A DNA stretch of 40,236 nt from JAVVEG01 sp032251455 (GTDB taxonomy: Bacteria; Pseudomonadota; Gammaproteobacteria; Pseudomonadales; Pseudohongiellaceae): the NCBI GenBank assembly GCA_032251455.1, contig JAVVEG010000021.1:1-40236 (forward strand), read 5' to 3'. Positions within the stretch are counted from its first letter, which is position 1; each line of letters opens with the position of its first letter. A model generated the notes under the pieces. The model had not been told where the DNA came from. It did not search any database and saw only the letters and a list, made by a program, of their open reading frames with translations. Made by a program: the position numbers and the translations under genes. Below are positions 7,729 to 16,068 of the stretch, piece after piece.

Positions 7729-8676
7729 TCATTTTTTGGCCGCTTTTTTCTTTGGAGCAGCTTTGGGGGTTGTGGGTTTGGGGGCTTCAGCCTTTTTCGA
7801 TACGGTCTTCTTGGCAGCGGCCTTTTTGGGGGCAGTCTTTTTGGGTGCGGCCTTCTTGGGTGCGGCCTTCTTGGGAGCAGTCTTTTTGGGAGCAGCCTTC
7901 CCTGCTATTGCAGTCTGCTTGGCAACAGGCGCTTTTTTGACTGCTTTCTTGGTGATTTTTTTGCCTGCTGTCTTCGCCTTGGCAGCAGTTTTTCTGGCGC
8001 CAGCTTTCTCTCTTGTTGCCAGTTTTTTCGCTGCCAAACGAGCCTTGGCTGCCGCTTTACGGGCAGCAGCACGCTCCCTAATCAGGCGCGCTTTTGCTGC
8101 AGCCCTGGCTTTGATTGCTGCTTTCCTGGCTGCGGCTTTCGCCCTGGCTGCAGCTTTTTTGGCAGCCATCTTCTCTTTCAGTGCGGCTTTCCTGGCTCTT
8201 GCCGCTTCCTTGGCAGCATCGGCCTTGGCACGCTTCTTCTTCCATTGTGCGGCAAAGGTCTTCAGGGCTTTCTGCAGGTCAGCTTCGGCTTTGGCAGCCA
8301 GTTTTGCCTTCCTGGCTTCATCGGCTTTGCGTTTGGCTTCAGCAGCAGCCTTTGTCTTCGCGGCATCCTGAGCAGCTTTCACTGAAGTTTGTGCTGTTTT
8401 TATCTTTTTGTTCAGGTCTGTCAGTTTCTGGGTTACCTTGGCAACAGCAGCTTTGGCTGTTACGACGGACTTTTTATTGGCTGCAGTGGACTTTTGTACT
8501 ACTTTGGCTGCAGCCGCTTTTGCCTTGCTTTGTGCTGCACTCAATTGCCTGGTTTGGGCAGCCAGATCTTTCTGTAATTTGGCCAGAGATGCCTGCGCTT
8601 TTGCCAAAGCTGCATCACTGGTTTTTTTTGCCACTGTTTTAGCAGGCGCCTTCTTCTTTGCTTTTACTTTAGCCAT
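7729..8676 (-). CDS. histone H1-like Lys/Ala/Pro-rich DNA-binding protein
   Basis: 315 residues made almost entirely of Ala, Lys, Arg and Pro. The first half is a likely alanine/lysine-rich coiled coil or long helix (repeats of AKAQASLAKLQKDL and KAAAEAKRKADEARKAK type). The middle is Arg/Ala-rich (ARAKAAARKAA). The C-terminal ~100 residues carry PKKA/PKKT pentapeptides like the tail of eukaryotic histone H1 and of the bacterial H1-like proteins (AlgP/AlgR3 in Pseudomonas, Hc1/Hc2 in Chlamydia). There is no catalytic motif. Such proteins bind nucleic acid by charge and compact DNA; that role here is inference from composition. It has a GGAGAG ribosome binding site and a strong terminator, so it is probably its own unit, inserted between adk and tsaB. 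Low-complexity tails of this kind vary in length between strains. Confidence 0.85.
   Translation of the reverse strand: MAKVKAKKKAPAKTVAKKTSDAALAKAQASLAKLQKDLAAQTRQLSAAQSKAKAAAAKVVQKSTAANKKSVVTAKAAVAKVTQKLTDLNKKIKTAQTSVKAAQDAAKTKAAAEAKRKADEARKAKLAAKAEADLQKALKTFAAQWKKKRAKADAAKEAARARKAALKEKMAAKKAAARAKAAARKAAIKARAAAKARLIRERAAARKAAAKARLAAKKLATREKAGARKTAAKAKTAGKKITKKAVKKAPVAKQTAIAGKAAPKKTAPKKAAPKKAAPKKTAPKKAAAKKTVSKKAEAPKPTTPKAAPKKKAAKK
7805..7894 (-). repeat. 15-bp degenerate tandem repeats in the histone-like gene
   Basis: Six consecutive 15-base units, with variants of GCCTTCTTGGGTGCG on the plus strand, encode successive pentapeptides of the KKxAP/KKAAx type near the C terminus. The units differ at a few fixed positions and preserve the reading frame. 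Confidence 0.85.
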
Positions 8677-8842
8677 ACTCTTATCTCTCCGATAATGTGG
8701 AAAAAAACCACTTCAACCTCTCCAACACGGGCGCACCCACGTTTGAGCGGCACATTAGCACAAAAACAGCAATCCATATAGTGATGCATTAATTTTTTTG
8801 AGGAAATCAAGTTTTTTTACATTTTTTCCTAAAAAGTTGCAA
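8677..8842 (-). other. AT-rich gap between adk and the histone-like gene
   Basis: These 166 bases contain several A/T runs, especially at 8790-8830, unlike the neighbouring genes. A small perfect hairpin, GTGG/CCAC with a 7-A loop on the plus strand, lies just before the histone-like gene near 8697-8711. The region should hold the promoter of that gene, but I could not pick a convincing -35/-10 pair. No clear hairpin terminator for adk was found either. Confidence 0.4.
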
Positions 8843-9496
8843 TTAACCCTCTAGCAAAACATTGATCTTTTCCCTGACCAATTCGACATCTTCCTGTCCA
8901 TCAATAAGCTCAACCTTGATCGCAACTTTTCCTTGCGCTGCCATCTTCTGATAAAAATCGACCAAAGGTTTGCTTTGCTCATGGTAGACCTTCAACCGTT
9001 TGCGCACAGTCTCTTCTTTATCATCATCCCTCTGTATCAGTGTCTCTCCAGTGATATCATCTTTTCCGGGTTCTTGCGGGGGATTGTATTCAATATGATA
9101 GACACGTCCGGAGGCAGGATGAACACGACGACCGCTCAAGCGCTTGATAATCTCCTCATCTGGTACATTGATGTCGATAACGACATCAATCAAAATACCG
9201 GCATCAACCATTGCCTGCGCCTGCGGAATGGTCCGCGGAAAACCATCCAGCAAAAACCCTTTTTGACAATCTGCATCCTCGATACGCTCTTTGACCAGTG
9301 CAATGATTATGTCATCCGCTACCAGGCCTCCTTCTGCCATGATCTGTTTTACTTTCTGACCCAGCGGTGACCCGGCCTTGACAGCAGCCCGTAACATATC
9401 CCCTGTTGAAATCTGGGGTATACCCAGTTTTGACGTAATGAAATGGGCTTGAGTCCCCTTTCCTGCCCCTGGGGCCCCCAATAAAATTACACGCAT
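8843..9496 (-). CDS. adk: adenylate kinase
   Basis: Interconverts ATP + AMP and 2 ADP in the cytoplasm. The Walker A loop GAPGAGKGT is at residues 7-15, the AMP-binding region ISTGDMLRAAV follows, then LDGFPRTIPQA. The LID domain (from GRRVHPASGRVYH to about 160) is the long bacterial type but lacks the four zinc cysteines, as in E. coli. The 217 residues are the normal length (E. coli 214). It begins with an ATG after a 166-base gap downstream of mazG. That gap holds the palindrome TTGCCGGCAA but no terminator I can support. Confidence 0.97.
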   Translation of the reverse strand: MRVILLGAPGAGKGTQAHFITSKLGIPQISTGDMLRAAVKAGSPLGQKVKQIMAEGGLVADDIIIALVKERIEDADCQKGFLLDGFPRTIPQAQAMVDAGILIDVVIDINVPDEEIIKRLSGRRVHPASGRVYHIEYNPPQEPGKDDITGETLIQRDDDKEETVRKRLKVYHEQSKPLVDFYQKMAAQGKVAIKVELIDGQEDVELVREKINVLLEG

Positions 9497-9662
9497 AATC
9501 TGCTCCTGAGCTGTTACCGGTTACAAGCATTGTGCTCGCTGGTTTATGTGGATCCAATGATCCTTTACAAAACGGACTGTACAAGCGCGTGCAGAACATA
9601 CACGAAACTTTACTGCCAGTACAGATACAAAAGGCATTTGCCGGCAAGAGCTGCCTGCTGAC

Positions 9663-10505
9663 CTATCCATTCAATATGCTTTTCGCGTTTTGCCACAATA
9701 AATTCAGTTCTTTCATGCGCATTGTCTCAATACTTTGGCCATGTGTGGCAGCCTGCTTCTCGACATGTCTGAAACGTTGTTCAAATCTCTGATTAGCCTC
9801 ACGCAATATCAACTCAGGCTCTATCTGCAAATGTCTGGCCAGATTAACGCAAGTAAACAGGACATCGCCCAATTCATGGCTGATTGCAGAGTTGTTGTTT
9901 GTAGTCAAAGCCTGTTTGAGTTCACCAATTTCCTCGTCGAGCTTGCTCACTACCTGACTTTTTTCGGGCCAGTCAAAACCCAGTGACGCCGCTCTTTTCT
10001 GCAGTTTACGGGCTCTTTCCAATGCCGGCAGTGCCAGGGGGACATCATCCAGCACACTCTCGGCTGCCGTTTTTTTGCGCTCTTGATTCTTGATCAGTTC
10101 CCAATTTACGGCAACCTGTTCTGCCGTGATCTCAGTCTTTGCGCCAAAACTTTCCAATGTACCATCGGGAAACACATGGGGATGTCGACGCAATAATTTT
10201 TCGGTAATGGCATCGACCACCTCGTGAAAAGTGAAATGACCCTCTTCTGCAGCAATCTGTGCATAAAAAACCACCTGAAACAACAGGTCACCCAGTTCAT
10301 CACATAATTGAACCGGATCATCCCTGTCGATGGCATCAATGACCTCATAGACTTCTTCCAGGGTATAGGCTGTCAATGTCTTCAACGTCTGTTGCAAATC
10401 CCAGGAGCAGCCCTTGTCCTTGTCCCTGAGTTTGTGCATCACTGCCAACAGACGCTCGATGTTCTGTGAAGATACTTTTTTTCCTTCGGAAACATTCATT
10501 TCCAC
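9663..10505 (-). CDS. mazG: nucleoside triphosphate pyrophosphohydrolase MazG
   Basis: Hydrolyses non-canonical and canonical NTPs to NMP and PPi. Its substrates overlap with alarmone and house-cleaning metabolism, and E. coli MazG lowers ppGpp. Two tandem MazG domains are visible: the first with LEEVYEVIDAI followed by CDELGDLLFQVVFYA (about 50-85), the second with KLDEEIGELKQAL followed by HELGDVLFTCVNLARHL (about 185-225). Both retain the acidic EExxE and ExxD metal-binding pattern. At 280 residues it is slightly longer than E. coli MazG (263). It starts four bases after the relA stop, so it is cotranscribed with relA, as in Pseudomonas. The mazEF toxin-antitoxin genes that lie between them in E. 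coli are not present. Confidence 0.95.
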   Translation of the reverse strand: MEMNVSEGKKVSSQNIERLLAVMHKLRDKDKGCSWDLQQTLKTLTAYTLEEVYEVIDAIDRDDPVQLCDELGDLLFQVVFYAQIAAEEGHFTFHEVVDAITEKLLRRHPHVFPDGTLESFGAKTEITAEQVAVNWELIKNQERKKTAAESVLDDVPLALPALERARKLQKRAASLGFDWPEKSQVVSKLDEEIGELKQALTTNNNSAISHELGDVLFTCVNLARHLQIEPELILREANQRFEQRFRHVEKQAATHGQSIETMRMKELNLLWQNAKSILNG

Positions 10506-10509
10506 CCCC

Positions 10510-12771
10510 TTATTGTTTTATACCGGCATCCGGTTCAATTCGTCTTGCTTCGATGACATTGTTGAGCCGGTTGATTCGGTCAAGAACCTTCAACAACAAG
10601 GGAAATGACTCAACTTCAACATGTAATCGCATCTCTGCCGTAGCATGGCTTCTATCCGAATGGGTATTGACCCGCATCACCTCTATTTTTTCATCAGCCA
10701 GCACGGTGGTGATATCCCGCAACAAACCAGCCCGATCCCAGGCAGTAATATAAATTTCTGCCGGAAAAGTAAGACGCACACCTTCAGACCAATTTACCTC
10801 GATCAGGGTATTTCCTTTGTTCTCAAGATCATTTTGATAATCGAGCAATTTACGGCAATCAGTCCTGTGCACCATTAACTTCTGCTTATTGACCAGATAA
10901 CCGATGATTGAATCACCTGTGGAGGGTTTGCAACAAATGGCAAACTGCACAGTGAAGCGTGCTGCTGCACGTACTGCCTGGCCTGTGCCCTGTTTTTTGT
11001 GCGGAATCAACTTATCCGGGCTGGCATCCAGTTCACAAACCAGCAAGGAAAGTTCCTGGGCCGCCGCAATGACTTCTTCCGCCAGGATTGATCCAACACC
11101 CACTGAGGCAAACAATGACTCGGTGTTTTTACAGCCAAGCTTTCTTGCTATCAACTGATAATTGATTGCATGCAACCCCAGGCGGGCAAATTCCGACTGC
11201 AGCATGGATTTTCCATAACGGCAGTTATCATCCGGGCTCTGAGCACGAAACCATTGTATAAGTTTGGCTTTTGCTCTCGGAGTATTGACGTAGGCCTGTG
11301 CTGGGTTCAGCCATTCTCGGCGGGGAGAATGTCTGGCACTGGTCAAAACCTCCACTCGATCCCCTGTTTGCAACCGATAATTCAACGGGACAAGCTTGCC
11401 ATTGACCTTGGCTCCACGGCAGGAATTACCCAGATCGGTATGAACATAATAGGCAAAATCCAGAGGAGTAGCGCCAGACATCATATCCACCACATGTCCC
11501 TCGGGGGTAAAGACATAAATCCTGTCCTGATGTGCAAAATCAACTCGTAATTGCTCAACCAGCCCCCCAGCCATACCCATTTCGTCATGCCAGGCCAGTA
11601 CCTGACGCAACCAGGCTATCTTTTCATCATAACTGTCCTTGTGCCCTGCCTCGATAAGGCCTTCTTTATAGCGCCAATGAGCACACACGCCCAGTTCAGC
11701 ATCCTCATCCATGCTGTAGGTGCGTATTTGCACCTCAAAAATCTTGTTATCGTGGCCTATTACTGCCGTGTGAAGAGATTGGTAACCATTTTCCTTGGGA
11801 GTAGCAATGTAATCATCAAATTCATTGGGTATAACGCGCCAGAGATTATGTACAATCCCCAATGTGGCATAACAATCGCGAATCTCGGGAACCAGTATAC
11901 GCACGGCCCTGATATCAAAAATTTGGGAGAAATCCAGTTTTTTACGCTGCATCTTGCGCCAGATGCTATAGATACTCTTGGGTCTGCCATTGACCTCGGC
12001 ATCAATATTCACCCGCTCCAATTGGCGTCGCAACTCAGCAGTGACACTATCGATGAATTTTTCCCGATCAATCCTGCGCTCATCCAGCAGGCTGGCTATC
12101 CGCTTGTAGCTGTCAGCCTGAAGATAGCGGAAGGACAGATCTTCCAGCTCCCATTTCAATTGTCCAATGCCAAGCCGGTGAGCCAAAGGGGCATAGACAT
12201 CAAAAATCTCTCTGGCAACGCGCTGCTGTCTTTCCTGATCAGCATACTTTACTGCTCGAATGGCACAGGTACGTTCAGCCAGTTTGATCAGAGCTACCCG
12301 TACATCATCAACCATGGCCAGCAACATCTTGCGAACATTTTCCACCTGGGCCCGGTTTTGCCCAAGCACCCGGTCTGGACTGATATTGCTGGAGCTGATC
12401 GCAGCCATGCGCAATACACCTTCCACCAGGGTGGCAACTCCAGCGCCAAATTCCTGCTTCAGCCGTTTCAATGACAAACGTGACTCACGTACTGGCCGAT
12501 AAAGTATCGAAGCGATGAGAGTTTCAGTGTCCAGTCCCAACTGGGCAAGAATTTCTGACATCTCAAGCCCGGTGTGAAAGCTGCTGACCCCTGGAGTCCA
12601 GGAGCCTAGTGTCGACAATACCTGTTTTTCCAACTCCCAGCTCAGTTCAAATGCACGCCGCAAATCTTCACCAGAACCCAATCTGGTATGTGACTCAAGC
12701 ATTGCCAACCAGGCATCGAACGACACACTGCCGTCAGTATTGACGGGATAATTTCTGCGTATTTGCACCAT
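10510..12771 (-). CDS. relA: GTP pyrophosphokinase, (p)ppGpp synthetase I
   Basis: Ribosome-associated enzyme that makes (p)ppGpp in response to uncharged tRNA. Domains in order: a degenerate hydrolase domain, in which the HDxxED metal motif is replaced (RPVRESRLS is found there), so no hydrolase activity is expected; the synthetase domain with GRPKSIYSIWRKM, IFDIRAVRI and NGYQSLHTAV; a TGS domain with IYVFTPEGHVV; a zinc-finger/helical region; and a C-terminal ACT domain (ITAWDRAGLLRDITTVLADE). The 753 residues match monofunctional gammaproteobacterial RelA (E. coli 744). It lies between rlmD and mazG, twelve bases after rlmD, the arrangement seen in Pseudomonas and, with mazEF added, in E. 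coli. Confidence 0.97.
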   Translation of the reverse strand: MVQIRRNYPVNTDGSVSFDAWLAMLESHTRLGSGEDLRRAFELSWELEKQVLSTLGSWTPGVSSFHTGLEMSEILAQLGLDTETLIASILYRPVRESRLSLKRLKQEFGAGVATLVEGVLRMAAISSSNISPDRVLGQNRAQVENVRKMLLAMVDDVRVALIKLAERTCAIRAVKYADQERQQRVAREIFDVYAPLAHRLGIGQLKWELEDLSFRYLQADSYKRIASLLDERRIDREKFIDSVTAELRRQLERVNIDAEVNGRPKSIYSIWRKMQRKKLDFSQIFDIRAVRILVPEIRDCYATLGIVHNLWRVIPNEFDDYIATPKENGYQSLHTAVIGHDNKIFEVQIRTYSMDEDAELGVCAHWRYKEGLIEAGHKDSYDEKIAWLRQVLAWHDEMGMAGGLVEQLRVDFAHQDRIYVFTPEGHVVDMMSGATPLDFAYYVHTDLGNSCRGAKVNGKLVPLNYRLQTGDRVEVLTSARHSPRREWLNPAQAYVNTPRAKAKLIQWFRAQSPDDNCRYGKSMLQSEFARLGLHAINYQLIARKLGCKNTESLFASVGVGSILAEEVIAAAQELSLLVCELDASPDKLIPHKKQGTGQAVRAAARFTVQFAICCKPSTGDSIIGYLVNKQKLMVHRTDCRKLLDYQNDLENKGNTLIEVNWSEGVRLTFPAEIYITAWDRAGLLRDITTVLADEKIEVMRVNTHSDRSHATAEMRLHVEVESFPLLLKVLDRINRLNNVIEARRIEPDAGIKQ

Positions 12772-12783
12772 GGTGAAAACCTG

Positions 12784-14214
12784 TCATTGAAACATGTGTT
12801 TTCTGGAAACCCTGGCCCCTGCTGACCTGTTCCTGTTTTTCTGCAGCTCAAATTCAGCAATTGATTCCACATGACTGGTATGCGGAAACATATCCAGAAT
12901 TCCGGCCCGTGTCAGTTTGTAACCCAGTTTTCCCAACTCGGCAGCATCTCTGGCCAGAGTGGTGGGGTTGCAGGAAATATAGACTATCTTGCTTGCTTTC
13001 AATTCAGCCAGACGGGGAATGATTTCGATTGCTCCGGAACGAGGAGGATCAAGCAGTATCTTGGTATATCCTGGTCGGCCCCAGCTATCCTGACCAAAAT
13101 CAACGCTGAGATCAGCAGCATGAAAATCGACATTTTGAATGCGATTGCAGCGTGCATTTTCAAAGCCTCTTTCCACCATCTGCTGACTGCCTTCCACACC
13201 AACCACTTTGGCGCAATGTTGCGCCATTGGCAGAGTGAAGTTGCCAAGCCCACAAAAAAGATCAAGCACAACATCGTTACTCTTCAGATCCAGCAAACTC
13301 AAGGCAGCAGCAATCATTTTACGATTGATTTCACCATTGATCTGGGTGAAATCAGCTGGGTGAAAAGGCAGGGTCAAATTCCCGGGAAGATAGTAATGAA
13401 GGCGCTCTGCCTGATTCTCCGGCCATATCTGATGGATACTGTCCGGCCCTTTGGGTTGCAGATAAAGTGCCAGAGAGTGCTTGCGGGCAAACTCGATAAG
13501 GGAAGCTCTGTCATTGGTGGATAATGCTTCCATATGCCGTAAAATCAGGGCGACCTGATAACTCTCAGGATCGATTTCTGCTGACAGTTGCTGCGTGGGC
13601 AACTCCCCTGCCGCCACTTCAATCTGTGGAATATCGCGTTTACCCTCCAACTGGTTCAACAAGGAGCGTAGCGGTGAAATCAGGTCTGATACCGGTTTTA
13701 CCAGAATCGGGCATTGCTGCATATCAACGATAAAGCGACCATTTTTCTCCCGAAAACCTACCAGGGTGTCCTCTTTCTTATGGACATAACGTACGGCAAG
13801 CCTGGCTTTGCGACGATAGAAATAATGCAGCCCCAGCACCGGAGGCAGCAGTTCAAAAGTTTCTATCCCTGCGCCGTGTTTGAGCTGATCCAATAAAAAC
13901 TGTTGTTTGTGTATCAACTGCTTCTGCTCGGCCAGGTGTTGCATGCTGCAGCCACCGCACAAAGCTGTTACAGGACAACGAGGTTCCACTCGGTCCGGTG
14001 AGGATTCAAGTACCGAAACAGTTGAGAATTCATCATATTGGGTACGTCTTGAAGTACATTGCGCCAGAACCTCTTCGCCTGGTAATGCACCGCTGACAAA
14101 GGCAAGCTTGCCCTCGATACTGGCTATCCCTCTACCATCATGGCCCAGCCGTTGAATACGCAAGTACAGTGGTTCAGGTGGAAGTTTCTGGCGTCTTCGG
14201 CTGTTTCTGCCCAT
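12784..14214 (-). CDS. rlmD: 23S rRNA (uracil1939-C5)-methyltransferase
   Basis: SAM-dependent RNA m5U methyltransferase (formerly RumA) acting on U1939 of 23S rRNA. An N-terminal TRAM domain (about 14-70) contains LGHDGRGIA. The [4Fe-4S] cysteines are all present at C80, C86, C89 and C168, in the spacing known for E. coli RlmD (81, 87, 90, 162). The methyltransferase domain has LDLFCGLGNFTLPMA, LDPPRSGA and the catalytic-cysteine motif YISCNPTTLARD. The C terminus ends with the usual DMFPHTSHVE segment followed by a basic tail. At 476 residues it is a little longer than the E. coli protein (433). It is the first of the tight rlmD-relA-mazG string, 70 bases after cysM. Confidence 0.96.
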   Translation of the reverse strand: MGRNSRRRQKLPPEPLYLRIQRLGHDGRGIASIEGKLAFVSGALPGEEVLAQCTSRRTQYDEFSTVSVLESSPDRVEPRCPVTALCGGCSMQHLAEQKQLIHKQQFLLDQLKHGAGIETFELLPPVLGLHYFYRRKARLAVRYVHKKEDTLVGFREKNGRFIVDMQQCPILVKPVSDLISPLRSLLNQLEGKRDIPQIEVAAGELPTQQLSAEIDPESYQVALILRHMEALSTNDRASLIEFARKHSLALYLQPKGPDSIHQIWPENQAERLHYYLPGNLTLPFHPADFTQINGEINRKMIAAALSLLDLKSNDVVLDLFCGLGNFTLPMAQHCAKVVGVEGSQQMVERGFENARCNRIQNVDFHAADLSVDFGQDSWGRPGYTKILLDPPRSGAIEIIPRLAELKASKIVYISCNPTTLARDAAELGKLGYKLTRAGILDMFPHTSHVESIAEFELQKNRNRSAGARVSRKHMFQ

Positions 14215-14284
14215 AAATGATTACTACCAGGATTTTCTACGAAAAATTGACAAACAGCTGTCGTATATTCGGGGTAACAAATGA

Positions 14285-15172
14285 TCAGGCAAAAACACCT
14301 GTAGAGAGATACCTGTCCCCACGGTCACATATTATGGCGACAATCACGGCATTCTTCACCTCCGCACTGAGTTGCAACGCACCGAAGACAGAACCGCCAG
14401 AGGAGACTCCGCAAAAAATACCTTCCTCGATAGCCAGCTGACGCATGGTTTGCTCTGCATCCTGTTGGGCAATATCGATTATCCTGTCTACTCTGGAAGC
14501 ATCAAAAATCGCTGGCAGATAAGCTGGAGCCCAGCGTCTGATACCAGGGATTCTGGAACCATCCTGGGGTTGCAGACCAATGATCTGAATATCAGGATTT
14601 CTTTCTTTCAGATAGCGGGAAACACCCATGATAGTCCCGGTAGTGCCCATTGAGCTGACAAAATGAGTGATTGTCCCTTGGGTAGCCTGCCATATTTCCG
14701 GACCCGTATGCAGATAGTGGGCTCCTGGATTATCCGGGTTGGCAAACTGATCAAGAATTTTACCTTTACCCTGCGCAGCCATGGATTCGGCCAGATCCCT
14801 GGCACCCTCCATGCCCTGTGTCTCGGAAACCAACACCAATTCCGCGCCATAAGCACTCATCGATGCCTTGCGTTCATTGGACATATTGTCGGGCATGATA
14901 AGAATAAGGCGATAGCCCTTGATGGCACAGACCATTGCAAGGGCAATTCCAGTATTTCCGCTGGTTGCCTCGATCAAGGTATCCCCCGGGCGAATCTCAC
15001 CCCGCAATTCAGCTTGCTGGATCATATTGGATGCAGCCCGATCCTTGACCGAGCCCGCCGGATTGTTCCCTTCAAGTTTGAGCAGCAGTTTATTGCTGGT
15101 TTGACCAGGCAGTCTTTGCAGTTGGACCAGAGGGGTATTGCCTATCTGTTGTTCGATGGTAGGAAATGACAT
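14285..15172 (-). CDS. cysM: cysteine synthase B (O-acetylserine sulfhydrylase B)
   Basis: PLP-dependent fold-type II enzyme that makes cysteine from O-acetylserine and sulfide or thiosulfate. The PLP lysine is K43 in SVKDRAA, the substrate-binding TSGNTG loop follows near 70, and the glycine-rich phosphate cup SSMGTTGTIMG is near 180. EGIFCGVSSGG near the C terminus is the usual serine-bearing PLP-ring contact. The 295 residues and the sequence QIGNTPLVQLQRL favour CysM over CysK. It sits upstream of rlmD on the same strand, as in Pseudomonas aeruginosa. Confidence 0.94.
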   Translation of the reverse strand: MSFPTIEQQIGNTPLVQLQRLPGQTSNKLLLKLEGNNPAGSVKDRAASNMIQQAELRGEIRPGDTLIEATSGNTGIALAMVCAIKGYRLILIMPDNMSNERKASMSAYGAELVLVSETQGMEGARDLAESMAAQGKGKILDQFANPDNPGAHYLHTGPEIWQATQGTITHFVSSMGTTGTIMGVSRYLKERNPDIQIIGLQPQDGSRIPGIRRWAPAYLPAIFDASRVDRIIDIAQQDAEQTMRQLAIEEGIFCGVSSGGSVFGALQLSAEVKNAVIVAIICDRGDRYLSTGVFA

Positions 15173-15202
15173 ATAAAACCAGTTATCTATTACAAGACGG
15201 TA

Positions 15203-15208
15203 ATTTTA
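15203..15208 (-). promoter_or_regulatory. candidate -10 box for cysM
   Basis: TAAAAT on the minus strand (five of six matches) lies about 30 bases before the cysM ATG. No -35 with good agreement is found 16-18 bases upstream. A small hairpin, CCTGC/GCAGG at 15223-15237, occupies the spacer side. The 137-base gap between recO and cysM holds no gene. Confidence 0.35.
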
Positions 15209-15309
15209 CCCTTTATCGGAACCTGCCGAAAGCAGGAAATCCTGAAAATCCAAGGTACCACCCAGCAAACCCGACTCAACTGCAATCAACAGAAAGCCGC
15301 TCTACACTC

Positions 15310-16023
15310 TCATGATTCTCTGAACAGCCGTCTGCTGCTCAATGGTTTGTTGCCCAGATGGGGTTCCAATGCCGCACGCAGTAGACGCTTTGCCGCAAGG
15401 CTTGCTCCTTTGTCATCCAGACGTAATTCGCGCAAAGCAATGATTTCGTGTCCTCGATAAATTTCCAGCGGATGTTGTTTCAAGCCAGAGGGCAGCTGTT
15501 CCAAACCCGATTCAGGATGAAACAAATACTGGGCTTCCGCAATAATCTCTGCCTGTGACAGGCAATCATGATAGAGATCAATGCCATACCCTAGCTCTTC
15601 CAGCAATTGCAGCTCAAAGCGACGCAGTATTGTTTGCAGACTCCAGTCACCATGGAATTGCAACAAGGCTTGCTGATAGGCTTGATAAAGTGCTTGATGT
15701 GATTCATTGAATTGCAACATTCTGACCAATAATTCATTGATGTAAAGACCACTGAACAGCTTCATTCCAGTCAGCAACGGCAAGGGAGTGCTTATTTCTG
15801 CGCCAATCAATGTTTTTAATTCATTGCGCCCAAGCAATGACACCAGCAAGGGTTGAAAAGGCTGTAGTCGTGAGCGGGATTTTGAACCAGGTTTTCTTGC
15901 CCCTTTGGCAACAGCTTTTATCCGTCCAAAGTCAAGCGTAAAAATATCCACCAATAGACTACTATTCTGGAATGGCTGTGTATGAATCACATAGGCTGGC
16001 TGCAACTCAATCCTGCTGGTCAC
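15310..16023 (-). CDS. recO: DNA repair protein RecO
   Basis: Recombination mediator that works with RecR and RecF to load RecA on SSB-coated single-stranded DNA. The N-terminal OB-fold region is visible (AYVIHTQPFQNSSLLVDIFT, then GRIKAVAKGARK), followed by the helical C-terminal domain. There are no zinc cysteines, as in E. coli RecO. The GTG at 16023 is preferred because AAGG lies nine bases before it; a TTG three codons upstream (16032) is the alternative. The length is 237 residues from the GTG. It follows era by 45 bases, in the rnc-era-recO order conserved in gammaproteobacteria. The pdxJ gene that usually comes next is not here. Confidence 0.9.
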   Translation of the reverse strand: MTSRIELQPAYVIHTQPFQNSSLLVDIFTLDFGRIKAVAKGARKPGSKSRSRLQPFQPLLVSLLGRNELKTLIGAEISTPLPLLTGMKLFSGLYINELLVRMLQFNESHQALYQAYQQALLQFHGDWSLQTILRRFELQLLEELGYGIDLYHDCLSQAEIIAEAQYLFHPESGLEQLPSGLKQHPLEIYRGHEIIALRELRLDDKGASLAAKRLLRAALEPHLGNKPLSSRRLFRES

Positions 16024-16068
16024 TATCTTCAACCTTAAGGCTGGATACTTGAGGGATGTTCATCCGGG

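Noticed and set aside
7805..7894. Second possible short-repeat array
   Set aside because: These are degenerate 15-base units encoding Lys/Ala/Pro pentapeptides of the histone-like protein, not spaced repeats.
7700..8371. Plus-strand 223-codon hydrophobic Ala/Phe/Leu-rich frame opposite the histone-like gene
   Set aside because: Lysine- and alanine-rich coding sequence read backwards gives Phe/Leu/Ala repeats. The minus-strand frame has the ribosome binding site and terminator.
11551..12474. 307-codon open frame antisense to relA
   Set aside because: It mirrors the conserved relA synthetase region and shows no protein-family features; treated as a shadow frame.
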